From an uncultured Sulfitobacter sp. (GTDB lineage Bacteria > Pseudomonadota > Alphaproteobacteria > Rhodobacterales > Rhodobacteraceae): a DNA stretch of 64,000 bases. The stretch covers positions 175,977-239,976 of the forward strand of contig CANMXJ010000006.1 of NCBI GenBank assembly GCA_947501805.1, given 5' to 3'. Of this stretch, positions 35,319 to 46,047 are shown piece after piece; the stretch's first letter is position 1, and every line of letters starts with the position of its first letter. The notes beneath the pieces were generated by a model. The model was given only the letters and a program-made list of their open reading frames with translations, ran no database searches and was not told the DNA's origin. The translations under genes and the position numbers were made by a program.

Positions 35319-35669
35319 TCAGCTTTCGTCGTGGACTTTACGGGCAACCGCCTCGGCGGTTTGTTTGATCAGGCTCATCCGGTCGAGCCAGTGTTCGGAA
35401 TATCCGTCAATACAGCGTTCATGGATCATTTGGATTGGCATGGCGTTGAGATAGAGATGCCGCATGCGCCCGACCTTGCGGCTGGTGATCAGCCCTGCAT
35501 TGGTCAGCACATTCAGGTGGTTCATCACTGCAATGCGGGTCACATCAAACGACTTGGCAAGTTCGCCAACCGCAATGCCGGGTCTGTCACGCACAAGATC
35601 AAGGATCTCGCGCCGCGTGGTGTGGGCGAGGGCCGAGAAAACTTGATCCATATCAGAATGGGTAAACAT
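35319..35669 (-). CDS. ArsR-family transcriptional regulator, self-controlled
   Basis: The protein has 116 residues. A winged helix-turn-helix DNA-binding domain fills its length: VFSALAHTTRREILDLVRDR, VGELAKSFDVTRIAVMNHLNVL, and GLITSRKVGRMRHLYLNAMP. No metal-binding CxCxxC motif is visible, so it does not look like a metal sensor. The ATG at 35669 lies inside a 28-bp inverted repeat and 7 nt below a good -10 box, with no ribosome site, which suggests a leaderless transcript. An internal ATG (DQVFSAL) at 35651 is a lesser alternative start. Confidence 0.87.
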   Translation of the reverse strand: MFTHSDMDQVFSALAHTTRREILDLVRDRPGIAVGELAKSFDVTRIAVMNHLNVLTNAGLITSRKVGRMRHLYLNAMPIQMIHERCIDGYSEHWLDRMSLIKQTAEAVARKVHDES

Positions 35670-35703
35670 GTAATTACATTATTACATGTTTTGACGCTGT
35701 CAA
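35664..35703 (-). promoter_or_regulatory. autoregulated promoter and operator of the arsR-type gene
   Basis: On the minus strand, TTGACA (35698-35703), a 16-bp spacer and TAATGT (35676-35681) make a sigma-70-type promoter. A perfect inverted repeat AAACATGTAAT-tacatt-ATTACATGTTT (35664-35691) overlaps the -10 box and the start codon. Binding there would block both transcription and its own gene. The A of ATG is about 7 nt past the -10, so the transcript may be leaderless. Confidence 0.75.
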
Positions 35704-35723
35704 CTGTGAAAGCGATTTGGACA

Positions 35724-35757
35724 TAAAAAACGCGCTGACTTTCGGGATCAGCGCGTT
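35724..35757 (-). terminator. rho-independent terminator of map
   Basis: AACGCGCTGA and TCAGCGCGTT form a perfect 10-bp stem (35729-35738 and 35748-35757). On the minus strand it is followed by a TTTTTT run. It ends the map transcript. Confidence 0.85.
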
Positions 35758-35782
35758 CGAATGTCTGCTTCTAGGAATGAGT

Positions 35783-36595
35783 TTAACCGTAGGTCGGATG
35801 GAACTTTCCGGCAGGTGACAGTGTGAAAATCTCAACCCCGTCTTCGGTGACACCCACAGAATGCTCAAACTGCGCAGACAGGGATTTGTCGCGCGTTACG
35901 GCAGTCCAGTCATCGGCGAGGGTTTTTGTCTCGGGACGGCCAAGGTTGACCATCGGCTCGATTGTAAAGAACATGCCCGGCTCCAGCACCGCACCTGTGC
36001 CGGGTTTGCCGTAGTGCAATACGTTTGGGGGCGAATGGAAAACCTGACCCAGCCCATGCCCGCAGAAGTCCGTTACCACAGACATACGGTGGCCCTCGAC
36101 AAAGGTTTGGATCGCATGACCAATGTCGCCAAAGGTGTTGCCGGGTTTGACGACTTCGATCCCGCGCATCAGTGAATCATGGGTGACTTCGATAAGACGT
36201 TCAGATTTGCGTGACAGTTTGCCAGCGACATACATGCGCGAGGTGTCGCCGAACCATCCATCCACAATAACGGTGACATCAATGTTCAGGATGTCGCCGT
36301 CCTTGAGCTTTTTATCACCCGGTATCCCGTGACAAACGACGTGGTTCACCGAAATACAGCTGGCGTGTTTATAGCCTTTGTAGCCGATTGTCGCGGATTT
36401 CGCGCCTGCTGCATTCACCATTTCCTCGATGATGCGGTCAATCTCTCCGGTGGTTTGGCCGACAATGACATGTTCGGCGATATCATCCAGAATGGTCGCG
36501 GCCAGACGGCCGGCCGCGTGCATGCCGGCAAAATCACTGGGATCGTAAATGCGGATGCCGTCTTTGGTCTGACGGCCACGGTGTAATTCGTTCAC
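35783..36595 (-). CDS. map: type I methionine aminopeptidase
   Basis: The protein has 270 residues. The five metal ligands are readable: Asp in NIDVTVIVDGWFGDTSRM (two Asp), His in FCGHGLGQVFH, Glu in FFTIEPMVN, and Glu in AQFEHSVGV. It removes N-terminal methionine from new proteins. The track starts at a TTG at 36607; the GTG at 36595 has GGAG six bases before it and gives the family's usual length. It is followed by a strong terminator. Confidence 0.95.
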   Translation of the reverse strand: MNELHRGRQTKDGIRIYDPSDFAGMHAAGRLAATILDDIAEHVIVGQTTGEIDRIIEEMVNAAGAKSATIGYKGYKHASCISVNHVVCHGIPGDKKLKDGDILNIDVTVIVDGWFGDTSRMYVAGKLSRKSERLIEVTHDSLMRGIEVVKPGNTFGDIGHAIQTFVEGHRMSVVTDFCGHGLGQVFHSPPNVLHYGKPGTGAVLEPGMFFTIEPMVNLGRPETKTLADDWTAVTRDKSLSAQFEHSVGVTEDGVEIFTLSPAGKFHPTYG

Positions 36596-36629
36596 CGGTT
36601 TCTCCAATCGTTTTTCAAGTTACGCCTTC

Positions 36630-37343
36630 CTAACGCGACGGGCGGCCAAGGACCAGAGGGGCGGCGATACGCACCTCTTGAGGCGTGATATGGGTGCCGA
36701 TGCAAATGGTTTCTACCCCTGCCAGCGTTGCGGCAGTGTGGGCGGCGGCGTAAGCCGGGTCAATATCGGACGCCATATCAACGTGTGTGCAGTCTGTGCG
36801 CTGGACCAGATAGAGTAGCACGGCGCGATGGCCAGCCTGTGCAACTGTGGCAAGTTCGGCAAGGTGTTTCGCGCCGCGTGCAGTGACACTGTCGGGAAAT
36901 TCGGCAAGGCCCGGCTGTCGCGACAGGGTGACGGATTTTACCTCGACATAAGCATCGGGCAGGCCTTCTTGGCTCAAGAGAAAATCAACACGTGAGTTGG
37001 TGCCATATTTCACTTCGGGTCTGACGGATTGATAAGCAGCCAAGCTTGCAATCTCGCCTGCCTCCAATGCCGCGCGTACGGCTTTGTTCGGCAGACTGGT
37101 ATCAACGCCGGTAAAATGCCTGTTCTCGTGATCGACCAAGCGCCAACCGTAATTCAGCTTTTTCTTGGGATCATCGTTTGGTTCCAGCCATATTTTACTG
37201 CCAGGTTCTGCCAAGCCCATCATTGAACCGGGGTTGGCGCAATGGGCGACTACTTCGCGGCCGTCTTGCAGTGTGCAATCAGCCAGAAACCGTTTGTAAC
37301 GGCGGATCAGGCGGGCGGGGACAAGTTCGGTTTGAAAGCGCAT
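36630..37343 (-). CDS. sfsA: DNA/RNA nuclease SfsA-like
   Basis: The protein has 237 residues. It starts RFQTELVPARLIRRYKRFLADC and has CANPGSMMGLAEPGSKIWLE, the NSRVDFLL and YVEVKSVTLS segments of the nuclease core, and GAKHLAELATVA. The ORF track extends to 37559; the ATG at 37343 gives the family's size of about 234. SfsA proteins are DNA-binding proteins with PD-(D/E)XK nuclease features that were first found as sugar-fermentation stimulators. It is divergent to the CinA-like gene. Confidence 0.92.
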   Translation of the reverse strand: MRFQTELVPARLIRRYKRFLADCTLQDGREVVAHCANPGSMMGLAEPGSKIWLEPNDDPKKKLNYGWRLVDHENRHFTGVDTSLPNKAVRAALEAGEIASLAAYQSVRPEVKYGTNSRVDFLLSQEGLPDAYVEVKSVTLSRQPGLAEFPDSVTARGAKHLAELATVAQAGHRAVLLYLVQRTDCTHVDMASDIDPAYAAAHTAATLAGVETICIGTHITPQEVRIAAPLVLGRPSR

Positions 37344-37389
37344 GGGGAGCGGCCTATACCCATCGGTAAGCCCGCTCAAGGAGAAGCAC

Positions 37390-38109
37390 ATGCCAAACCC
37401 CACCGCCGCCATGATTGTGATCGGAGACGAAATTCTGTCGGGGCGTACGCGCGACAGCAATATGAACCATCTGGCGGGGCAGCTGACCGAGGCCGGAATC
37501 GACCTGAAAGAAGCCCGGATGATCGGAGACGAAAGTGCAACGATTGTCGCTACGGTCAAAGCGATGTCAGCGGCCTATGACTATGTTTTTACCAGTGGGG
37601 GTATCGGGCCTACGCATGACGACATCACTGCAGATTGCATTGCCGCCGCCTTTGATGCGTCAATTGATATCCGCGACGATGCGCGCGCGATATTGGCGGC
37701 ACATTACGACAAATCCGGCACGGAGTTGAACGCGGCCCGTCTGCGCATGGCGCGTATTCCCGACGGTGCCGCGTTGATCGAAAACCCTGTGTCTGCAGCG
37801 CCCGGCTTCCGGCTTGAAAATGTGTATGTGATGGCAGGCGTACCTTCGGTCTTTACCGCCATGGTTGCGTCGGTTCTGCCGACGCTGACAGGTGGTGCGC
37901 CACTGATCAGCAAGACGTTACGGATTGAGCGGGGCGAAGGTGACATTGCGGGGCCGTTGGGTGTGCTTGCGCAGGCCTATCCCGAGCTGTCGATGGGATC
38001 CTATCCGTTTCAGCAGAACGGTAAATACGGGGCGCACATCGTCATTCGCGGCAATGACGAAGATCAGCTCAACGCCGCACTTGGAAAACTTGAGGCGGCT
38101 TTTTCATGA
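37390..38109 (+). CDS. molybdopterin-binding CinA-like protein
   Basis: This 239-residue protein is the N-terminal domain of CinA/MoaB-like proteins, with no pyridine-nucleotide deamidase domain. Motifs are AMIVIGDEILSGRTRDSN, the nucleotide loop FTSGGIGPTHDDITADC and IENPVSAAPGF. It may bind molybdopterin or hydrolyse NDP derivatives, which is known for the family as COG1058. The ATG at 37390 has AAGGAGAAGCAC upstream, preferred to 37342. The end overlaps the following GNAT gene by ATGA. Confidence 0.86.
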   Translation: MPNPTAAMIVIGDEILSGRTRDSNMNHLAGQLTEAGIDLKEARMIGDESATIVATVKAMSAAYDYVFTSGGIGPTHDDITADCIAAAFDASIDIRDDARAILAAHYDKSGTELNAARLRMARIPDGAALIENPVSAAPGFRLENVYVMAGVPSVFTAMVASVLPTLTGGAPLISKTLRIERGEGDIAGPLGVLAQAYPELSMGSYPFQQNGKYGAHIVIRGNDEDQLNAALGKLEAAFS

Positions 38110-38825
38110 TCCCTTCTATCACGCAACTGTATGAAGTTTGCGACCAAACGTGGCCTGCAGCAATGTCTTGGCAGGAAGGGCCATGGACGTTGCGTGACGG
38201 TCAAGGCGGCGGCAAACGGGTTTCTGCCGCAACGGCGAATGGTCCAATCAGGAAAGAAGATATCGCGCAGGCCGAGGCGGCGATGAGAGGAATTAGACAG
38301 AATCTGCTGTTTATGATCCGTGAAGGCGAAGAGACGCTGGATAAGCTTCTGGAGGAACAAGGTTATGCCATTGTTGATCCTGTGATCCTGTATGCTTTGC
38401 CGATCGAGCAACTGACAGATATACCAATCCCGCGTGTGACCGCGTTTGATGTATGGGAACCATTGGCGATCATGCGCGAGATTTGGGCCGAAGGGGGCAT
38501 TGGTTCAGAGCGACTGGCCGTGATGGCACGCGCCAAGGTCAAGACCGGAATATTCTCGCGCTGGAACGAGAAACCGGGTGGTGCAGCCTTTGCGGCTGTG
38601 CACGATGGTATCTGCATGGTCCATGCTGTTGAGGTCCGACCGTACCAGCGCCGCATGGGGGTTGCGCAATGGATGATGCGTCGTGCGGCGTTCTGGGGGC
38701 AGGCGCAGGGTGCGCATCATATCGCGGTGCTATGCGTTGAACATAACAAGGCGGCGAATACACTGTATCGTGCTCTGGGATTCACGCCCGTGGGTCGCTA
38801 CCATTACCGTCAACGATCTGAATAA
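38106..38825 (+). CDS. GNAT-family N-acetyltransferase
   Basis: The protein has 239 residues. The acetyl-CoA site is in MVHAVEVRPYQRRMGVAQWMM (the R/Q-x-x-G-x-A pattern), and the C-terminal helices AVLCVEHNKAANTLYRALGFTPVG fit the fold. The N-terminal half is unusual and may set substrate specificity. It is translationally coupled to the CinA-like gene. Substrate unknown. Confidence 0.82.
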   Translation: MIPSITQLYEVCDQTWPAAMSWQEGPWTLRDGQGGGKRVSAATANGPIRKEDIAQAEAAMRGIRQNLLFMIREGEETLDKLLEEQGYAIVDPVILYALPIEQLTDIPIPRVTAFDVWEPLAIMREIWAEGGIGSERLAVMARAKVKTGIFSRWNEKPGGAAFAAVHDGICMVHAVEVRPYQRRMGVAQWMMRRAAFWGQAQGAHHIAVLCVEHNKAANTLYRALGFTPVGRYHYRQRSE

Positions 38826-38837
38826 AGGAACTGCCTG

Positions 38838-39407
38838 ATGGCTGACACCATGCCCACCGCCCTGAACCTGCCGATGATGGATCCACTGCCGGAAGCGACG
38901 CAGAGGTATTTCGACATCTGTCAGGAAAAGCTGGGCATGATTCCGAATGTCTTGCGGGCCTATGCCTTTGACGCGGAAAAGCTGAACAGTTTCACGGCGA
39001 TGTATAATGATTTAATGCTTGGAGACAGCACGCTGAGCAAGCTTGAGCGCGAGATGATCGCGGTGGCGGTGTCTGCGGTGAACAAGTGTTTCTATTGTCT
39101 GGTCGCGCATGGCGCTGCGGTCCGGCAACTGTCGGGTGATCCCGCCCTGGGCGAAGCTTTGGTGATGAATTACAAGGTTGCCAAGATCACGGAAAAGCAA
39201 CGTGCTATGCTGGATTTCTCTGTCCAGTTGACCAGGGAAAGCGCAAGTGTCGAAGAGAAAGATCGCCAAGCGTTGCGCGACGTCGGGTTTACGGATCGCG
39301 ACATCTGGGACATCGCATCGGTCGCGGCTTTTTTTAACATGACCAATCGGGTGGCAAGCGGCACTGATATGCGGCCCAACCCAGAATACCACGCACAATC
39401 AAGATGA
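38838..39407 (+). CDS. AhpD-like peroxidase-related protein
   Basis: This 189-residue protein is of the carboxymuconolactone decarboxylase/AhpD fold. It has an active CxxC pair, NKCFYCLVAHGAAVRQLSGDP, with the conserved His just after. The helical start MIPNVLRAYAFDAEKL fits uncharacterised peroxidase-related enzymes. It probably acts in peroxide or thiol redox handling. It is between the GNAT and OmpA genes, both co-directional. Confidence 0.85.
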   Translation: MADTMPTALNLPMMDPLPEATQRYFDICQEKLGMIPNVLRAYAFDAEKLNSFTAMYNDLMLGDSTLSKLEREMIAVAVSAVNKCFYCLVAHGAAVRQLSGDPALGEALVMNYKVAKITEKQRAMLDFSVQLTRESASVEEKDRQALRDVGFTDRDIWDIASVAAFFNMTNRVASGTDMRPNPEYHAQSR

Positions 39408-39420
39408 CGTGCAGGGCCAA

Positions 39421-40356
39421 ATGATCCGCGCGCTTTTGGCTTTGTTGGCGATGTTGGCAGGGCCAGCGCTGGCGTTGGAATTCAATCTGCCCTCTAACGC
39501 CCGTCAAACAGTGGTGCGCAATACCGCACCGGATATCTATGATGCGCCGGTTGGCGTGTTTGCGAATGGTCAGGTGCCGGTTGTCACTGTTGAAGGCGAG
39601 GTGCGGCGCAGTGCGTGGCGGGTGAGTTCGCCGGGCCTTACGCCGTTTCAGGTGATGCGTCCCCTGCGCGAACAACTGATAGAAGCAGGATTTGAGATTA
39701 TGCTGGATTGCAGGGCGAAGACCTGTGGTGGATTTGACTTTCGCTTTGCCACGGAAACCCTGCCGGGGCCGAACATGTATGTGAATATTCGCGCATTCCA
39801 GTTTGTGACGGGCATGCGAAAGACAGGCGATACCGTCACCGAAGTTGTGACGTTGTTCGCGAGCACATCTGCCACTTCGGCCTATGTACAGATTATCCAT
39901 GCGGGTACTTTATCCGAAGACACTGTTGTGATCGAGACAGCTGCCGCCCGCCCGGTATCAAATGGCCAAGCGGTTCAGAATGATTTCGCATCGCAGCTTT
40001 TCCAGCAGGGTCACGCAGTTTTGGCCGATCTGGAGTTTGAAACCGGAGCGACCACGCTTGGCGCAGGCCCATTTGAGACACTGGTGCAACTGGCGGCATT
40101 TCTCAAGGCGCAGCCGCAGATGCGTATTGTCCTTGTGGGGCACACGGACACAACAGGCGGTTTGCAGGGAAACATTGCCATTTCGCGGGCGCGCGCTGCG
40201 GCGGTGCGGCAACGCTTGATTGATGCGCACGGCGCTGACCCGGAGCGGATGGATGCCCAAGGTATGGGCTATCTTGCGCCTCTCGCCAGTAATCTTGACG
40301 TGGCGGGGCGCGAAAAGAACCGACGGGTTGCTGTGGTGCTGTTGGGTGAGGACTGA
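39421..40356 (+). CDS. OmpA-family outer membrane protein
   Basis: This 311-residue protein has a signal peptide (IRALLALLAMLAGPALA). The N-terminal and middle parts (about 20-195) form a domain I do not recognise, with two cysteines in MLDCRAKTCGGFD. A C-terminal OmpA domain (about 215-310) holds the peptidoglycan-binding segments VLVGHTDTTGGLQGNIAISR and GMGYLAPLASN. The ATG at 39421 is preferred to the upstream GTG at 39409; the upstream sequence has only a weak ribosome site. It would tie the outer membrane to the cell wall. Confidence 0.86.
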   Translation: MIRALLALLAMLAGPALALEFNLPSNARQTVVRNTAPDIYDAPVGVFANGQVPVVTVEGEVRRSAWRVSSPGLTPFQVMRPLREQLIEAGFEIMLDCRAKTCGGFDFRFATETLPGPNMYVNIRAFQFVTGMRKTGDTVTEVVTLFASTSATSAYVQIIHAGTLSEDTVVIETAAARPVSNGQAVQNDFASQLFQQGHAVLADLEFETGATTLGAGPFETLVQLAAFLKAQPQMRIVLVGHTDTTGGLQGNIAISRARAAAVRQRLIDAHGADPERMDAQGMGYLAPLASNLDVAGREKNRRVAVVLLGED

Positions 40357-40738
40357 CGTATTGGAGCAGTGAAGTACTGGCGCTTCTCGATGCTGCTGAT
40401 GTTGCCAGACGACCGACGTTTCGCAAAGAAGGCAATGCGCGACTTTATTAACGGGTGGCTACTTGATTCTGATGGCTGTGCGTGACCACGGGTTGCTTTC
40501 AAGTGACGTTGGTCTGTGCGCAAGCTGCCTGATCCAAACAGATCAGGATGGGCAAAAATGTATGGTTCGAGTTCATAATCACACCTACCTATGAAGCCCT
40601 TGTTATGCAGCAACTTGGCAGTTTCCCGATAGAACAACGGGACGTTGACGGTTCGTGAACGAAAAAATCCCCCGATGCCATTTCAGCACCGGAGGTTCAG
40701 TTCCACCGAGGGAAGCGGTGTTGTGTTATCTGTCGGTT
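40357..40738. other. 382-bp intergenic stretch with small remnant-like ORFs
   Basis: No convincing gene is visible here. A GTG ORF at 40369-40485 (38 codons; KYWRFSMLLMLPDDRRFAKK) has GGAG in front but no recognised homolog. The minus ORF at 40269-40637 overlaps the OmpA gene and lacks a domain. The region may hold a decayed gene or mobile-element remnant, or simply spacer. A terminator is at its end. Confidence 0.4.
40662..40692 (-). terminator. terminator after the LysR-type gene
   Basis: CCGGTGC-tgaaatg-GCATCGG (one G-T pair) read on the minus strand is followed by GGGATTTTTTC. It ends the LysR regulator transcript. Confidence 0.7.
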
Positions 40739-41644
40739 TTACCAGTCGCTTGGACCCTTATCGGCAAATTCGTGGACCAGAAAATCAATGAAGGCGCGCA
40801 CCTTGGGCTGGGTGAACCGGCCCGGAGGATAGACGGCATAAATGCCTTGGGTCTCCAATGGCAGATCGGGAATGGCGTCTTCCACCAGCCCTTTTTCCAT
40901 AGCGTCGGCGTACAGAAAGCTGGGCAGGTAAGCGATGCCCAAACCTGAAATCGCAGCGTTTAACAAGCTTTGACCGTCGTTCACAGATAGCCAGCCAGCG
41001 GTGCGGACCTGACGTTTCTCACCGGACGGTGCTGTCAATTTCCAGACGTTGCCGCTGGACTGGTTGGAATAATGAAGGAGCTTGTGATCGTTCAGATCGT
41101 CGATTTTTTCAGGTCGACCGTACTGCTCGAAATACTTGGGTGATGCGATCATCCGTTTGGTGGTTTCCGTCAGCTTGCGCGCCTTTAGCGTGCTGTCTTC
41201 CAATTCACCAATGCGCACGGCCATGTCGAAACCTTCGCTGATCAATTCGACATATCGGTTGTTCAGGACCATATTTACCGTGATGTCAGGAAAGTCGCTC
41301 AGGAACTCTGAAAGTGCGGGCGACAGGTGATTCACACCGAAATCAGTTGCGACCGAGATACGTAGCAGGCCGGATGGCGCGGATTGCATCGAGGTGACAA
41401 GAGCATCGGCTTCACCGGCGTCATTCAGGACGCGACGGGCGCGGTCGTAATAGGCAAGGCCAATCTCGGTTGGTGATACACGACGTGTTGTCCGGTTCAA
41501 AAGCCGTGCACCAAGGCGTGCCTCAAGCGAAGAGACGTGTTTAGAGACGGCGGATTTGGATATCCCCATCTTCTTTGCGGCATCGGTAAAGCCTCCCTGA
41601 TCCACCACGGTGGCGAAAGCTTCCATCTCTGTAAGGCGGTCCAT
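40739..41644 (-). CDS. LysR-family transcriptional regulator
   Basis: The protein has 301 residues. The N-terminal winged helix is typical: DRLTEMEAFATVVDQGGFTDAAKKMGISKSA then VSKHVSSLEARLGARLLNRT. The effector domain (about 90-290) has GLLRISVATDFGVNHLSPAL. It is the usual length and has no obvious target beside it; its divergent or neighbouring genes (OmpA and a transporter) are not clear partners. Confidence 0.9.
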   Translation of the reverse strand: MDRLTEMEAFATVVDQGGFTDAAKKMGISKSAVSKHVSSLEARLGARLLNRTTRRVSPTEIGLAYYDRARRVLNDAGEADALVTSMQSAPSGLLRISVATDFGVNHLSPALSEFLSDFPDITVNMVLNNRYVELISEGFDMAVRIGELEDSTLKARKLTETTKRMIASPKYFEQYGRPEKIDDLNDHKLLHYSNQSSGNVWKLTAPSGEKRQVRTAGWLSVNDGQSLLNAAISGLGIAYLPSFLYADAMEKGLVEDAIPDLPLETQGIYAVYPPGRFTQPKVRAFIDFLVHEFADKGPSDW

Positions 41645-41786
41645 ACCCGCTCCTTCACATCACTTCATTTGAGACAGTGTATGCGAGTCAAATCAGGCAG
41701 GATCGGGGCAGGGATGGGACAGTAGCAAGGTAATTCCGGCATCGTTCTTGGCCTGGAAACAGGCGAACGCTGTGTTTCCCGCAGAC

Positions 41787-42728
41787 TCAGAACCAGCGCA
41801 TCCATCGCATGATGCCCAACAGAGCTGCCCCTAAACCGAGGATGGCGAGACACAAAAGACCGAAGGCAAGCGGGTCGTCGACCCCGGGCATGCCGCCCAC
41901 GTTTACGCCGAACAATCCGGTCAGAAAGCTAAGCGGCAGAAAAATACCTGCGGCGACAGACAATAGATGGCCGTGCCGAGCCTGTTTGCGGGCGACATCC
42001 AGATCATGATCATCTTGCACGGTAATCAGACGCTCGCGCTGCGCGTCCAGTTCTTCCACTGCAATGGTGGTGCGGTTGGCCTGTTCACGCAGGGCAAGCC
42101 GGTCTGCTTCGGGAACCAGCGCCAGCTCTGTCGTGGCCAGCTTGACCAAAGCGGCCCGCTGCGGTTCAAGATATCGTCGCAAACGGATCACCCGACGGCG
42201 GGTCAGCGGCAATTCACGCGGGATCGGGGTGGTGTCGTCGTCTAGATCTGCCTCGAAGAACTCGGTCAGTTTGGTGATCGACATGACTTCTTCCTGCACA
42301 CGGTGGGTCAGGCGCGACACAAGATCGTTGATAAAGGCGGCAGGCGAAGGAGGTGCCATGTCTGCTTCGGTCTGCTTGCGGATATCATCAATTGCAAAGA
42401 TTTTGTGCATCCGAACTGTGATGATAACGGCATCGGTCACCCACATGCGGATCGAGACCATCTGTTCGGCGGGCTGCCCTTTGTTCAGGTTTATGCCCCG
42501 CAGGTTCAACATCAACCCGTCATCATAGCGGTCACAACGCGGGCGGGTTTCAGGTTGCAGCAAAGCACCGGCAGGAATGGGCGATAGATGTGCCCGGCAC
42601 CAGTCAGGCAAGGCAGGGTCAGACAAATCGTAGTGCCACCAGCGATAGCGTGCAGGTCCGACAAGTGCGGTGTCTTTTGGAACGCTTGAGGTGCCGTCAT
42701 CGGTAATGTCAAAAACACAGAGTGGCAT
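41787..42728 (-). CDS. ZntB/CorA-family metal transporter
   Basis: This 313-residue protein has a cytoplasmic N-terminal domain of about 250 residues, then two C-terminal membrane helices. Helix one is HLLSVAAGIFLPLSFLTGLFGV, with a GVNVGGMPG loop that takes the place of the GMN motif. Helix two is AFGLLCLAILGLGAALLGIM. The changed motif (GVN) is typical of ZntB-type Zn2+ exporters or importers, as opposed to CorA Mg2+ channels. The track's start at 42785 is extended; the ATG at 42728 begins the PLCVFDITD domain. Confidence 0.88.
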   Translation of the reverse strand: MPLCVFDITDDGTSSVPKDTALVGPARYRWWHYDLSDPALPDWCRAHLSPIPAGALLQPETRPRCDRYDDGLMLNLRGINLNKGQPAEQMVSIRMWVTDAVIITVRMHKIFAIDDIRKQTEADMAPPSPAAFINDLVSRLTHRVQEEVMSITKLTEFFEADLDDDTTPIPRELPLTRRRVIRLRRYLEPQRAALVKLATTELALVPEADRLALREQANRTTIAVEELDAQRERLITVQDDHDLDVARKQARHGHLLSVAAGIFLPLSFLTGLFGVNVGGMPGVDDPLAFGLLCLAILGLGAALLGIMRWMRWF

Positions 42729-42865
42729 GAGGCGGTCTTTCGCAGGTTTGGTGCAAAGGATGCCCCGCCTGACCGGTTGGCACAATCACCTGATCCGGTG
42801 CATGCGCCGGAATATGTCTGTTTTCAGGGAGGTCCGCGCCGCCACCCTGCAGCGGCGCTTACCTG

Positions 42866-44983
<2,118 letters not shown>

Positions 44984-45088
44984 CTATTGGATATCATGGC
45001 GCAATGAGTGACAAGGCTGGCGTGGCCCTGTGGTTTGATCCATGTTACGTCTGCGGCCATGCGAATTGAACCAGCGAGAAGCCAACCG

Positions 45089-45571
45089 ATGACCCCTGAA
45101 GAGATCCAAAAACTGCCCTACCGCCCCTGTGCCGGGGTCATGTTGCTGAACGCAAGCGGGGATGTCTTTGTCGGTCAGCGCATGGATCGCAATCAGGACG
45201 CTTGGCAGATGCCACAAGGCGGAGTGGACAAGGGTGAAGACCCTCGTGATGCGGCACTGCGCGAGTTGGAAGAAGAAACGGGCGTCGCCCGTGATCTGGT
45301 ACGCATTGTGGCGCAGACGAAAGGCTGGGTGCCTTATGATCTGCCGCCGGAACTGATCGGCAAACTTTGGAAGGGCCGGTATCGCGGGCAGGAACAGATG
45401 TGGTTCCTGATGCGTTTTCTTGGCACCGATGATCAGATCAACATCGTGACGGAACATCAGGAATTTTCCGAGTGGAAGTGGATGCCGGTCCGTGAACTGG
45501 TTGCCAGCATTGTTTCGTTTAAACGATCCGTCTATGAAGTTGTTCTGGCCGAGTTTCAGGAATATTTGTAG
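45089..45571 (+). CDS. rppH: RNA pyrophosphohydrolase
   Basis: This 160-residue Nudix hydrolase has a Nudix box [22 protein letters not shown]. Further parts are [16 protein letters not shown] at the start and [18 protein letters not shown] near the end. It removes pyrophosphate from 5' triphosphorylated RNA to start mRNA decay. The start at 45089 has GCGAGAAG upstream; the track's 45008 is too early. Its stop overlaps the GTG of the next gene. Confidence 0.93.
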   Translation: MTPEEIQKLPYRPCAGVMLLNASGDVFVGQRMDRNQDAWQMPQGGVDKGEDPRDAALRELEEETGVARDLVRIVAQTKGWVPYDLPPELIGKLWKGRYRGQEQMWFLMRFLGTDDQINIVTEHQEFSEWKWMPVRELVASIVSFKRSVYEVVLAEFQEYL

Positions 45572-46047
45572 TGCGGTTTTTGTTTATCTGCCTTGCAGTC
45601 TTTGCCCCGATGCCCGCAGTAGCATTGTCCTGTCTGGCCCCGTCGGTTGAAAACAGCTTTGCCCGCTATGATGCGGCTGACGACAATTATGTCGTTGTGC
45701 ATGGGCGGTTGACGTTGGACAATTCTCTTATTCCCAATGGCATGAACGGGGAGCAAAGCCCGCCCAAGATTACCAAAGTACCCGCAGAATTGATCGGATC
45801 ATCACTCAGCAGTTCTGGATTCGTGGTACCCTTTGATCAGCCCCTTACGTTGGAGCTGTTTTGTATCGGGCCATGGTGCGGCAACGCGCAGAATGGCGAG
45901 GAAGTCCTGGCGTTTGTGCGCAAAGACGCAGATGGTTATTCGCTTGCGATCAGCCCCTGTGGCGGAGCGGCGTTTCCAGCCCCGAAGCCTGCGATGCTAA
46001 GGCGGGTCACGCAATGTTTGGTCAACAATGACTGCCCCGCTGATTAA
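45571..46047 (+). CDS. small cysteine-rich exported protein
   Basis: This 158-residue protein starts with GTG (RFLFICLAVFAPMPAVALS), a cleavable signal peptide. After it, cysteines occur at ALSCLAPS, LELFCIGPWCGNAQ, ISPCGGAA, TQCLVNN and NDCPAD, suggesting disulfide bonds in the periplasm. I do not recognise the family. It overlaps the RppH stop by one base, so it is co-transcribed with rppH. No function can be inferred from context. Confidence 0.7.
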   Translation: MRFLFICLAVFAPMPAVALSCLAPSVENSFARYDAADDNYVVVHGRLTLDNSLIPNGMNGEQSPPKITKVPAELIGSSLSSSGFVVPFDQPLTLELFCIGPWCGNAQNGEEVLAFVRKDADGYSLAISPCGGAAFPAPKPAMLRRVTQCLVNNDCPAD

